A stretch of 64,000 nucleotides of DNA, from the NCBI GenBank assembly GCA_903930435.1, contig CAIYYN010000048.1:170600-234599 (forward strand), read 5' to 3'. Below the pieces are notes generated by a model, which was given only the letters and a program-made list of their open reading frames with translations, ran no database searches and was not told where the DNA came from. Below, in pieces: positions 30,501-37,737 of this stretch (position 1 is the stretch's first letter; each line of letters starts with the position of its first letter). The position numbers and the translations under genes are program-made. This DNA comes from an uncultured Hyphomicrobiales bacterium. GTDB taxonomy: Bacteria; Pseudomonadota; Alphaproteobacteria; Rhizobiales; Ancalomicrobiaceae.

Positions 30501-31082
30501 GGCCTCGGTGAACAGTTTCCGCGCCGTTGAGAATCGCGTGTTGCTGCGTTTTGAGACCTTGAAAACGTCATCCGCCTCCTCTTCAAGGCGCTTTTGCAAG
30601 GTCTGGAGATCGCCGACGCCGGAGGCTGCGCCCAGAAGTGCCGCACCGATCTCGCCTTCATGATCGAGCATGGCCCGCGAGCCGATCCGCAGCGCGTTCG
30701 TCGACAGGCCGAATGCGTTCATGAACATGCGTCGATCGACGTGACCGATGAACGGCGCCAGTGACTCGTCGGGCAGCAACTCGTCTCCGGGTGTCCGCAG
30801 CGTTTTCGACAGCCCACGGCTCTTGATACGATGGAATTCGAGACGCGTGCCGTCCTGGTTGATGATGTCTGCGCCTAGCCTGATTTGCGTCTTGTCGCCC
30901 GAAAAATTGTAAGGACTGAGGTTGGGGACGCCGTAGAGGAGGTCGCCGATTGCCGACAAGGCCGTCGACTTGCCGGCCTCGTTAGGGCCATAGACGATAT
31001 GGACCCTCGCATCGGGACGAAAGTGCAGGCTTTTGTTCGTGAAAATGCCATAACGAAGCAGGTCAAGTCTGAGGAGCCGCAT
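27543..31082 (-). CDS. YhaN-like AAA ATPase (SbcC/Rad50-type)
   Basis: 1179 residues. Walker A is YGPNEAGKST (31-40), followed by the YhaN-specific SPYNFSGDKTQIRLGADI and IGHVDRRMFMNAFGLST. A very long Glu/Arg/Ala-rich coiled coil fills about 170-1000. The carboxy-terminal head has the ABC-type signature GGMSEGTLDQLYLAMRLA and Walker B VPFIGDDLFMTFDD. No zinc-hook CxxC was seen. With the phosphoesterase gene 3 nt upstream it should form an SbcCD-like DNA-end processing complex. Function in the cell is unproven for this subfamily. Confidence 0.9.
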   Translation of the reverse strand: MRLLRLDLLRYGIFTNKSLHFRPDARVHIVYGPNEAGKSTALSAIGDLLYGVPNLSPYNFSGDKTQIRLGADIINQDGTRLEFHRIKSRGLSKTLRTPGDELLPDESLAPFIGHVDRRMFMNAFGLSTNALRIGSRAMLDHEGEIGAALLGAASGVGDLQTLQKRLEEEADDVFKVSKRSNTRFSTARKLFTEANEARKASELTAPKWKSLNAELETLSAKLERLRLALHENATRTNRLVRLASVRPIINRISHYLADIETLGDLPRPTATFTAELGDALAAREKAQSAASRVAEACLKAEAELADITLDEPLIASARAIDDLVQKISSYDQAIKTLGGAEDTLRRANDALTDLIADLGIRDQGDLTPQEVLQSHRPSLAAQELLRELINEREDLDEKTRSLAKTIQDEQDNIDRAMRDRDALPSLMDPGPFRTAYEAFEADLAIVAGLEDLRLEVSEESRRLIEEAGRLAPAITDLDHLATVPRPGSETINRYRIDFDKQTAERAQAETALAEARLESTAIRQHLAHLQIEGEVVTREALEDVRAKRDASWAEVKAALTADERPDAAEIAIGMANFEIATARADALADTAIRDAERIEAFKQRTINLQTAEDKVKRQLDSIMLIDEARATLLDIWTDEWRDMGIAPLPPAEMAEWLQKVEGLLDRRELNETKRARLALIEKRAEDLHRPLDDLASQIGLVAISGLSPQAMATRIKARLDELSRTWDAARSINVRIQDCSDRLASLHASQNTHLEASRVFQAQWAEATAALGLKGTAGTVEARAALGAFERLPRTLEDYTTAFRQLDQLRRTISDFESPALALAERIAPDLNGLAPDEAVGRLAERLRQAREAYTRKEDAELRLTEASVAQLAATSVKDAADARLQELRHLANLGPDADLEDLFRRLSKFEEISQQLALARTELAEQTYGESEEDLRAALVGFDPDGAKAEQDELARAGQQLNSEMFSVYAGHSKLMEERDALERGAGAELALQRRAIAESEMASLSREWLVLKLAAALVAKATARHRAGHHVPLIDRASALFHRLTGGSFSGLITEETESGGEHLVGRRPDGSTVAIGRAGATSSDQDAPGGMSEGTLDQLYLAMRLAHLEEFARTAEPVPFIGDDLFMTFDDTRTSLGLEALADTSSLIQPIIFTHHARVADIARFRLGEAADVIEL

Positions 31083-31085
31083 GGA

Positions 31086-32348
31086 TCACTCTCTCCCTGT
31101 CACGGGAGCGATAGCACCTGACCCGCGTGCCAGGACGAGGGTACGGGCTTCGTCAAGGAGTTGATTGAGTTCCTCTGTCAAACCTGCGGCCACAAATTCC
31201 TGCAACGAAGGCCAGGCATTTCCGATATCTTGCAGCAATTGTTCTCCAACCTTCCGCATCTCGGGATCGTGTTCAAGTTCGGCGAACAGAGCGGCGATAT
31301 CCAGTGAACTCGCGCCGAAGTCCGGCCCAATCAACTCATCGGGTTCGCGGCTGTCGATCACAAGCTTCTCCAGCCAGGCGTCTTCGTAGACATGATGCAG
31401 CAGGGACTGGACGTCTTCTGTCAGTTGGGCGCGCCGCGCAATCAGGGACGGATGCACCGGTGCACTGCCTTTCAGGCGGACGCGGACGGCGATGAGCCTG
31501 TTTTCAGCCAGGTCTGACAGCTGCACGAAGCTGTCGCGCAACTGGTTTGTCACGTCAGTTTCCGATGCAAGATCGGTGATGTCGACGGTGATTTCGGCAA
31601 ACCGCGCCTGATCGACGATCACGCGCCGGACGCCGGTGATGCCGGCCTCACTGACATCGACAAACACGGCACCTTTAGGGCCGCATTCCCGGACGCTTCG
31701 CCCCTGCAGGTTTCCGGGATAGACGATATGCGGCTCGGTCGCGACGATTTCAAACTGGTGAATGTGCCCTAGCGCCCAATAGTCATATCCATGCCGGGCG
31801 AGATCGTCGATCGAACATGGGGCATAGGTTTCGTGGGCCGGATTGCCCGCCAGCGACGTGTGCAGCATGCCGATATTCAGGAAACCGGGTTCGACGGGCG
31901 GATAGCTGCGTGACAGGTTTTCCGTGACGGAGCGGCTGGCGAAGCTGCGACCGTGGATCGCAACGCGCAAGGATTCAATGTAGCGCGTTTCTGCGCGGTT
32001 TTCCGGGAAGACATGAACACTTTCCGGCAAGGGGAGCGTCTTTGTGACCTCACTTGCCGCATCGTGGTTCCCCTTGATCAGGAACACCGGGATTCCGACA
32101 CGCGCAAGCTTGGCAACCTCGCGATTAAAGAAATGCCCGATGGACATATCCTTCCATTCACCGTCGTAGACATCCCCGGCGATGAGGACGAAAGCGACGT
32201 TTTCGGCAATGGCGCGCTCGATCAGTTCGCTGAACGCTTTCCGGCTGGCCTCGGAAAACCGGCGGGCGAGTGCTTCGTCTCGCGCTGCTAAGCCTTTGAA
32301 TGGGCTGCCTAAATGCAAATCAGCCGCATGAAGGAATGTAAATGGCAA
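31086..32348 (-). CDS. YhaO-like DNA repair exonuclease (SbcD/Mre11-type)
   Basis: 420 residues. The metallophosphoesterase motifs are in order: HAADLHLGSPF (8-18), LIAGDVYDGEWK, IKGNHDA, and YWALGHIHQF, as in Mre11/SbcD/YhaO nucleases; the rest is a family-specific carboxy-terminal region with predicted helices. The start is TTG at 32348: the conserved FTFLHAADLH is only four residues in, no ATG is in frame nearby, and AAAGG lies 7-8 nt upstream. It precedes and is probably cotranscribed with the ATPase gene. Confidence 0.9.
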   Translation of the reverse strand: MPFTFLHAADLHLGSPFKGLAARDEALARRFSEASRKAFSELIERAIAENVAFVLIAGDVYDGEWKDMSIGHFFNREVAKLARVGIPVFLIKGNHDAASEVTKTLPLPESVHVFPENRAETRYIESLRVAIHGRSFASRSVTENLSRSYPPVEPGFLNIGMLHTSLAGNPAHETYAPCSIDDLARHGYDYWALGHIHQFEIVATEPHIVYPGNLQGRSVRECGPKGAVFVDVSEAGITGVRRVIVDQARFAEITVDITDLASETDVTNQLRDSFVQLSDLAENRLIAVRVRLKGSAPVHPSLIARRAQLTEDVQSLLHHVYEDAWLEKLVIDSREPDELIGPDFGASSLDIAALFAELEHDPEMRKVGEQLLQDIGNAWPSLQEFVAAGLTEELNQLLDEARTLVLARGSGAIAPVTGRE

Positions 32349-32429
32349 GCTGCAACCTTTGAAAATGGATGATTCTGATCGTGACCGAAGATGTCAGCAC
32401 TGATTTACAAACGTCAAATCAGTTTTTGT

Positions 32430-32501
32430 GCATGTTTTGCATTATCGGGTGCAAATAACCACATTTTATGCGATATATAGATGTCGATGCATTATAATGC
32501 A
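32430..32501. promoter_or_regulatory. Palindromic sites upstream of the phosphatase gene
   Basis: TGCATTATAATGCA at 32488-32501 is a perfect 14-bp palindrome. About 50 nt upstream TTTGCA-N8-TGCAAA repeats the TTGCATTAT sequence in inverted form. The region lies between divergent genes for YhaO and the phosphatase, is AT-rich, and is a plausible operator and promoter zone. The regulator is unknown. Confidence 0.4.
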
Positions 32502-32563
32502 ACCAATAATCTCCCTTCCGGCAGCCTCTTTACTGGCGGCACGGTTCGTGGTCAAACGTCGGC

Positions 32564-33229
32564 ATGGTGCAAACTCTCATCGAAACATCGACTTTTGGTC
32601 CAGAGGCCGGATCCGGTGAACAGCCCCGGTCCAAAGATCGATTTATATCGAATTTTCCACTGTTAAGTCTGTTCCTCAAACTCATTGCATGGGTTGTCGC
32701 GAGTATTTGTGTCGTTGCAGCGCCGCTTCTGTTCTATGCAGGCGCGATTCAGCTGGTTGGCAATATGGATACCGTGGAACCGGGGAAGGTTTATCGTTCC
32801 GCGACGCTCTCCGCTGACGCATTGACCACGTTGATCCGGGACAAACACATCCGGACCGTTATCAATTTGCGTGGGGCCAATCCAAACCAATCCTGGTATC
32901 AGGACGATGTTCGTGTGACAGCGAGCGAACATGTTCGCCTGATTGATCTGGCAATGTCGGCAATTCACGAACCCGGACCTGAACTCCTTGCGACGCTCTC
33001 CGACACATTGAAATCATCTGAAGAGCCCATTCTGATCCATTGTTCCTCCGGTTCCGATCGGACGGGCCTCGCGTCCGCGATGTACGAATTGCAGGTCATG
33101 GGCAAGCCCGCGTCAGTAGCGCGCCGCCAACTGAGTTTTTATTGGGGTCACTTTCCCTGGCTGGGCAGTCCGACGATTGCGATGGATCGGGCATTTGACA
33201 AAGTCGTCGCTGCATCAACGGACAAGTGA
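32564..33229 (+). CDS. Membrane-anchored dual-specificity/tyrosine phosphatase-like protein
   Basis: 221 residues. One amino-terminal transmembrane segment (about 36-60) anchors a phosphatase domain. The active-site loop is HCSSGSDRTG with C160 and R166 (C-x5-R), and the SAxL and IRTVINLRG strands upstream match the dual-specificity phosphatases; no metal site is present. The general-acid Asp cannot be assigned with confidence. The start is uncertain because no Shine-Dalgarno was seen. It may dephosphorylate proteins, lipids or inositol phosphates; nothing nearby identifies the substrate. Confidence 0.75.
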   Translation: MVQTLIETSTFGPEAGSGEQPRSKDRFISNFPLLSLFLKLIAWVVASICVVAAPLLFYAGAIQLVGNMDTVEPGKVYRSATLSADALTTLIRDKHIRTVINLRGANPNQSWYQDDVRVTASEHVRLIDLAMSAIHEPGPELLATLSDTLKSSEEPILIHCSSGSDRTGLASAMYELQVMGKPASVARRQLSFYWGHFPWLGSPTIAMDRAFDKVVAASTDK

Positions 33230-33370
33230 GCCTGTTGTGGGAAACTGGAACCCTGACGCGATTGCTTCGTTTTAAGGTAATTGCATAAAAATTCATCACT
33301 TCGCCTGATCGGCAAGCCTCCTTTCGTACCCAGAAACAAAAATTGCCAAATCAATCCAAATGACTGTTCG

Positions 33371-33380
33371 ATTGTATGCA
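33371..33380. promoter_or_regulatory. Candidate GntR operator upstream of atzF
   Basis: ATTGTATGCA, followed by a related GCATACAG at 33393-33400, forms an imperfect dyad. The 10-mer recurs in inverted form (TGCATACAAT) upstream of the BMP transporter operon and the GntR gene. TTGTATNCAA-like sites are typical of FCD-type GntR regulators. Confidence 0.5.
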
Positions 33381-33390
33381 AGATTGCATG

Positions 33391-33406
33391 TGGCATACAG
33401 TTTGCT
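33391..33406 (+). promoter_or_regulatory. Sigma-54 (-24/-12) promoter of atzF
   Basis: TGGCAT-N5-TTGCT: GG at 33392-33393 and GC at 33404-33405, exactly 12 nt apart as in the RpoN consensus TGGCAC-N5-TTGC. One mismatch (T for C) in the -24 box. It ends 91 nt before the ATG and overlaps the right arm of the candidate GntR operator. A second match lies before the transporter operon. Confidence 0.6.
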
Positions 33407-33497
33407 GCTGGCTGGTTGATGAGCGGGACTCGTATCGATCAAACCCGTTTGGTCCACCTTCTGGTCCGTCGCGGAATTGCCCAAGGGATGCACGAGA

Positions 33498-35309
33498 ATG
33501 TTGCCGATGACGATTGGAAGCCTCGATCTGACTTCGCTCCGCAGCGCCTATGCCGCAGGGCTGAGGCCGCATGACCTGATCCTTGAGATTGAAGCCCGGA
33601 TCAAGGCCCATGCTGATCCAGCCCTGTTCATTTCCCGCCCGTCGCTTGACGCGTTGCTGGCTCGTGCCGATGCGCTTGCTGCGTTGCCGATTGTCGAACG
33701 CGGACCACTGTTTGGCATCCCCTATGTCGTTAAGGACAACATTGACGTTGCGGGCCTGCCCACGACGGCTGCCTGCCCGGAGTTCGCCTATCTGCCTGAG
33801 GCAAGCGCCACGCTAGTGGCAAAGATCGAAGCTGCGGGCGGCATTCTGATCGGCAAGGCGAACCTCGATCAATTCGCCACCGGGCTTGTCGGTGTCCGCT
33901 CCCCCTACGGCGTTCCGCGCAATGCGTTCGATGGCGATTACATTCCGGGAGGCTCCTCGGCAGGATCGGCAACCTCGGTAGCCTCCGGCCTGGCGACATT
34001 CTCGCTTGGGACGGATACGGCAGGGTCCGGACGAGTACCCGCCGGGCTTAACAACCTCGTGGGTCTGAAACCGACACCGGGATGGTTCTCGACCTCGGGC
34101 GTCCTGCCGGCCTGCCGCACGCTCGACTGTGTGTCGATCTTTGCGCTCACCGTCGCTGACAGTTGGGCGGTTGCGGAGGTTGTTGCAGGGTTTGATCCAA
34201 CCGATCCCTATTCGAAGCGGTTTTCTTGGGCAGTACCCGGTGCGCTTCCGGCCAAGGTGCGGCTCGGCGTGCCAGCGGCGAAAGATCGGCGGTTTTTCGG
34301 AGATCACGCAGGCGAAGCCGCGTTTTTGCAGACAATCGAGCAGCTTGATGCCGCTGGTCATGAGTTGGTCGAGATCGACTTCGAGCCGTTCTTCGCCGTG
34401 GCGCGGTTGCTCTATGAAGGGCCATGGGTCGCGGAACGCTACGCTGCCATCAAGGATTTCATCGAAGCGGATCCGTCGCGTCTGCATCCGGTGACGCGCG
34501 CGATCACGCTTCAGGCGTTGGAAAAAACGGCCGTCGGGACGTTCGAGTCAATGTATGCCCTCGAAGCGGCACGGCGCATGACGGAATCGACGTGGGGTCA
34601 GATCGACGCGCTCGTCGTGCCAACCGTGTGTCGGTTCTGGCGCGTTGATGAGGTTGAAGCCGACCCTATTGTGACCAATTCGGCGCTCGGAACCTACACG
34701 AATTTTGTCAACCTGCTGGGACTGTCTGCCCTGGCCGTGCCAATGAGCTTTCGTGCGGATGGCCTTCCTGCGGGCATAACGCTCATTGCGCCGGGTGGCC
34801 GAGACGCCTGGCTGTCGTCGCTTGGACGCGGCCTTGAAGCCTTGAATGATCTGCCGCTGGGGGCAACCGGGCTGCCACGCCCCGAACCCGTCGTATTGCC
34901 TGCCCAGGTCCCGGACGGGATGATCGGTGTTGCCGTCGTCGGCGCCCATTTGTCGGGACTGCCGCTCAACCGGGAGCTTCTCGATCTCGGAGCCACATGT
35001 GTCCGAGCGACCAGGACGGCTCCTGCCTATCGCTTTTACGCCTTGGCTGGCGGACCGCCGTTCCGGCCAGGTCTTGTCCGGGTGTCGGATGGAACCGGTG
35101 TTTCGATCGAGACGGAAATCTGGGCGTTGCCGCCCGATGGCTTCGGCAAATTCGTGTCTGGCATTCCGGCCCCGCTTGGGATCGGCACCCTGACGCTGGA
35201 AGACGCGAGCCAAGTCAAAGGGTTCATCGCCGAGCCGGTCGCCGTTGAAGGCGCTGTCGACATTTCAGGTTTTGGCGGCTGGAGGTCTTATCTGAAATCC
35301 AAATCCTGA
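33498..35309 (+). CDS. atzF: Allophanate hydrolase
   Basis: 603 residues from the ATG at 33498 (AAGGG upstream; ATG 33507 is possible). AtzF converts allophanate to two ammonia and two CO2 in the cytoplasm. The amino-terminal amidase-signature domain carries K79 (VVKDN), cis-Ser S153 (PGGSSAGS) and nucleophile S177 (DTAGSGRVPA), with the usual 24-residue Ser-Ser spacing. The carboxy-terminal domain (about 440-603, with the RFYALAGG and KGFIAEP segments) is the AtzF-specific extension. It has its own sigma-54 promoter, separate from the transporter operon. It completes biuret and triuret breakdown by hydrolysing the allophanate from BiuH and AtzH. Confidence 0.93.
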   Translation: MLPMTIGSLDLTSLRSAYAAGLRPHDLILEIEARIKAHADPALFISRPSLDALLARADALAALPIVERGPLFGIPYVVKDNIDVAGLPTTAACPEFAYLPEASATLVAKIEAAGGILIGKANLDQFATGLVGVRSPYGVPRNAFDGDYIPGGSSAGSATSVASGLATFSLGTDTAGSGRVPAGLNNLVGLKPTPGWFSTSGVLPACRTLDCVSIFALTVADSWAVAEVVAGFDPTDPYSKRFSWAVPGALPAKVRLGVPAAKDRRFFGDHAGEAAFLQTIEQLDAAGHELVEIDFEPFFAVARLLYEGPWVAERYAAIKDFIEADPSRLHPVTRAITLQALEKTAVGTFESMYALEAARRMTESTWGQIDALVVPTVCRFWRVDEVEADPIVTNSALGTYTNFVNLLGLSALAVPMSFRADGLPAGITLIAPGGRDAWLSSLGRGLEALNDLPLGATGLPRPEPVVLPAQVPDGMIGVAVVGAHLSGLPLNRELLDLGATCVRATRTAPAYRFYALAGGPPFRPGLVRVSDGTGVSIETEIWALPPDGFGKFVSGIPAPLGIGTLTLEDASQVKGFIAEPVAVEGAVDISGFGGWRSYLKSKS

Positions 35310-35348
35310 CACCCGGCTTGAAACATCTTTCGGGTTGGAGATGAAGGC

Positions 35349-36074
35349 TCAACGCCCTTCGGAAAAGATCTGGAAGGCGTGGTGCACAGAGCTCAAATGG
35401 GCCCGCATTTCACGGGTTGCGGCTTCCCGATCACCGCGCAGGATCGCCTGAACAACGCGGTCGTGTTCCTGATGGCTGATCGCAAGGCGGCCAAGCGTGC
35501 GGAACTGGGCGCGCCTGAATGGTGCCACGCGGCGACGGACGCTCATGGCCGTCTCGACCAGAAACGCATTGTGGCTCGCGGCATAAATGAACGTGTGAAA
35601 CGCATCATTGGCCTGCGTATAGCCTTCAAGATCCCCCTTGCGAACCAGTTCCTTGGCCGTGGCATGCAACAAGGTCAGGTCCTGTCGCTCAGCGGGCGTG
35701 ATATTCTCCGCTGCATAGCCGGCACAGAGACCTTCAAGATCCGCCATGACATCGAACATTTCCTGAAGGCGGACGTCGGTCACGGCCGCAACGACTGCGC
35801 CGCGATGCGGGCGGTGAACCGCCAGTCCTGCGGCAGCGAGGTCTCGCAGGGCCTCGCGGACAGGTGTGCGGGAGACGCCATAGCGCTCTGCCAGCGTCGT
35901 TTCGTCGAGCGGCGTGCCCGGTAGCAATTCACCGTTGAGGATCTGATCAGCAATCTCGATGCGCAACCGCTCTGAGTGGGTGACGCCGTTCGGACGCGTT
36001 TCTCCGACCGCTGGCTCGATATCTGCAGCGGATTTACGTCTGACCGGTTTGGGAAGGCCGCGCGGACGCAGCAT
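35349..36074 (-). CDS. GntR-family (FCD) transcriptional regulator of the biuret/triuret genes
   Basis: 241 residues. Winged helix-turn-helix about 35-100 (TLAERYGVSRTPVREALRDLAAAGL and the HRGAVVAAV wing), then an all-helical FCD effector domain (about 105-235). AAGGAG lies 8 nt upstream of the ATG. It is convergent with atzF and divergent from the transporter operon, and both promoters share ATTGTATGCA, so it is the obvious local regulator. A repressor sensing biuret, triuret or allophanate is an inference. Confidence 0.88.
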   Translation of the reverse strand: MLRPRGLPKPVRRKSAADIEPAVGETRPNGVTHSERLRIEIADQILNGELLPGTPLDETTLAERYGVSRTPVREALRDLAAAGLAVHRPHRGAVVAAVTDVRLQEMFDVMADLEGLCAGYAAENITPAERQDLTLLHATAKELVRKGDLEGYTQANDAFHTFIYAASHNAFLVETAMSVRRRVAPFRRAQFRTLGRLAISHQEHDRVVQAILRGDREAATREMRAHLSSVHHAFQIFSEGR

Positions 36075-36299
36075 GGAGTCGCTCCTTTGAGGTCGTGCCG
36101 AATTCCCCGCGTGCGGCGTGCAACGTGATCACGCATGGCTTGAGGCAGTTTAGGTCGTCAGCAATTTCAAGGCCAGATTGTTCATGGCACTTAACTCTCA
36201 AACATATGCGGAAAAACCGCGCCGATGACCGGGGTTAATTTCGAACAGGTTTCAATCTTGTTCAAAAAATAGGCAAAAGTCTGCGTTTTTCGCACGCGA
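36075..36299. other. Left part of the gntR-transporter intergenic region
   Basis: No gene. It holds the gntR promoter. An imperfect dyad GAACA-N11-TGTTC lies at 36243-36263; it could bind an enhancer-binding protein for the sigma-54 promoter, but no canonical NtrC site was found. Confidence 0.4.
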
Positions 36300-36309
36300 T
36301 GCATACAAT
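36300..36309. promoter_or_regulatory. Candidate GntR operator of the transporter operon
   Basis: TGCATACAAT is the exact inverse complement of the ATTGTATGCA site before atzF. It lies 226 nt before gntR and 150 nt upstream of the sigma-54 promoter. Confidence 0.5.
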
Positions 36310-36460
36310 GTTTGGGGCGCTCATTGGGGCGGTGAAGCGCTCTGATTGGTGTCACGACAGCGAATTGCCTTGCCTCTTTGCTGTTTAACTGTTTGTAAAT
36401 AAATTGAAACTTCACCCACTTCCGTCCGTTGAAACGATTTTGAACCTGCCCCGGATGAAT

Positions 36461-36476
36461 TGGCACAGCCATTGCG
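36461..36476 (+). promoter_or_regulatory. Sigma-54 (-24/-12) promoter of the biuret/triuret operon
   Basis: TGGCAC-N5-TTGC, with GG at 36462-36463 and GC at 36474-36475 (12-nt spacing), matches the RpoN consensus in both boxes. Transcription would begin near 36487, leaving a leader of about 57 nt before the BMP gene. This points to nitrogen control through NtrC or a related activator. Confidence 0.75.
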
Positions 36477-36543
36477 AAGGGATGACACGGAAGGACGTGA
36501 TCCGTTCCCCGTCCTGTGCCCGAACATCCAAGGAGAGTTCATC

Positions 36544-37659
36544 ATGTCCGATCTTCCGATTTCCCGCCGTCGATTGTTGCAGACGGCTTCGGCTGCAGGC
36601 GTTCTCGGCGCCTCGTCACTTGGCCTGATCAATCCCGCCCGCGCTGCCGGTCTGACCATCGGCCTGATCTACGTTGGCCCGCGCGATGACTACGGCTGGA
36701 ACCAGGCCCATGCGGTCGCCGCCAAGGCTCTGAAGCTCGTTCCCGGCGTCAAGGTCGTAGAAGAAGAGAACGTTCCCGAGACTGTGGCTGTCACCAAGAC
36801 CATGGAATCCATGATCGAACTCGATGGCGCAGGGCTGATCTTCGCGACGTCCTTCGGCTACTACAGCCCCTATATGGTCGACGCCGCCAAGAAGTACCCG
36901 AAAGTCCAGTTCCGCCATGCGGCTCCGCTCTGGTCGTCGAAGGATCCGACGAATGCGGGCAGCTATTTCGGCTACCTCGATCAGGCGCATTACATTGATG
37001 GCGTTGCTGCTGGCCTGTCGACCAAATCCAACAAGCTCGGCTTTGTCGCGGCCAAGCCGATTTCCTCGGTGCTCTCGAATATCAACTCGTTCCTGCTCGG
37101 CGCGCGCAAGGTTAATCCGAAGGCAACCGTTCAGGTCATCTTCACAGGTGACTGGTCATTGCCGGTACGCGAGGCTGAGGCCACCAATGCGCTCATTGAT
37201 GCTGGCGCAGACGTGATCACCTGCCACGTGGATAGCCCGAAGGTGGTCATCCAGACCGCCGAAAGCCGTGGCGCCAAGACCTGCGGCCATAATGCCAGCC
37301 AGGCTCCGCTTGCACCGAAAGGCTTCATCACTGGTGCCGAGTACAAGTGGGAAACCATCTACAAGAATTACGCTGACACACTGGCCAAGGGCGGCACGCT
37401 GCCGAACATGATGGCTGGCGGTTACGATCTCGATTTCGTGCAGAATACGCCCTATGGCGCTGGTGCAACGCCGGAGGCCATCAAGGCTGCGGATGCGGCG
37501 AAGGCCGAGATCAAGGCCAAGAAGGCCTATTACGTCGGCGAACTCAAGGACAACAAGGGCAATGTCGTCATCCCGGCAGGCACATCCTATGCGCCCTATG
37601 CGCCTTGGATCGACAGCATCAACTTCCTTGTCGAAGGTGTCCAGGGCTCGACGACCTGA
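36544..37659 (+). CDS. BMP-family ABC transporter substrate-binding protein
   Basis: 371 residues from the ATG at 36544 (AAGGAG upstream). A Tat-type signal (ISRRRLLQTASAAG, cleavage probably after ARA) leads to a periplasmic BMP/Med-family binding protein, recognised from GLIYVGPRDDYGWNQAHA, ATSFGYYSPYMVDAAKKYP and the late GFITGAEYKWETIYKNY. Known members bind nucleosides or related compounds. First gene of an operon with its permeases, ATPase and urea-condensate hydrolases, so biuret, triuret or a related ureide is its likely ligand; that is inference. Confidence 0.88.
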   Translation: MSDLPISRRRLLQTASAAGVLGASSLGLINPARAAGLTIGLIYVGPRDDYGWNQAHAVAAKALKLVPGVKVVEEENVPETVAVTKTMESMIELDGAGLIFATSFGYYSPYMVDAAKKYPKVQFRHAAPLWSSKDPTNAGSYFGYLDQAHYIDGVAAGLSTKSNKLGFVAAKPISSVLSNINSFLLGARKVNPKATVQVIFTGDWSLPVREAEATNALIDAGADVITCHVDSPKVVIQTAESRGAKTCGHNASQAPLAPKGFITGAEYKWETIYKNYADTLAKGGTLPNMMAGGYDLDFVQNTPYGAGATPEAIKAADAAKAEIKAKKAYYVGELKDNKGNVVIPAGTSYAPYAPWIDSINFLVEGVQGSTT

Positions 37660-37737
37660 TTGGTCGAACGCATGAAACAGGTCCGGGCCCGCATCATTGG
37701 GCTCGGATCTGGACATCCAACCTGCAGGAGCCTCGCC

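Noticed and set aside
36075..36460. Search for NtrC enhancer sites upstream of the sigma-54 promoter
   Set aside because: No site close to the GCAC-N7-GTGC type dyad was found; only an imperfect GAACA/TGTTC dyad remains, so the activator is left open.
36191..36472. Minus-strand frame in the gntR-transporter gap
   Set aside because: It covers the candidate operator and the sigma-54 promoter and has no coding character.
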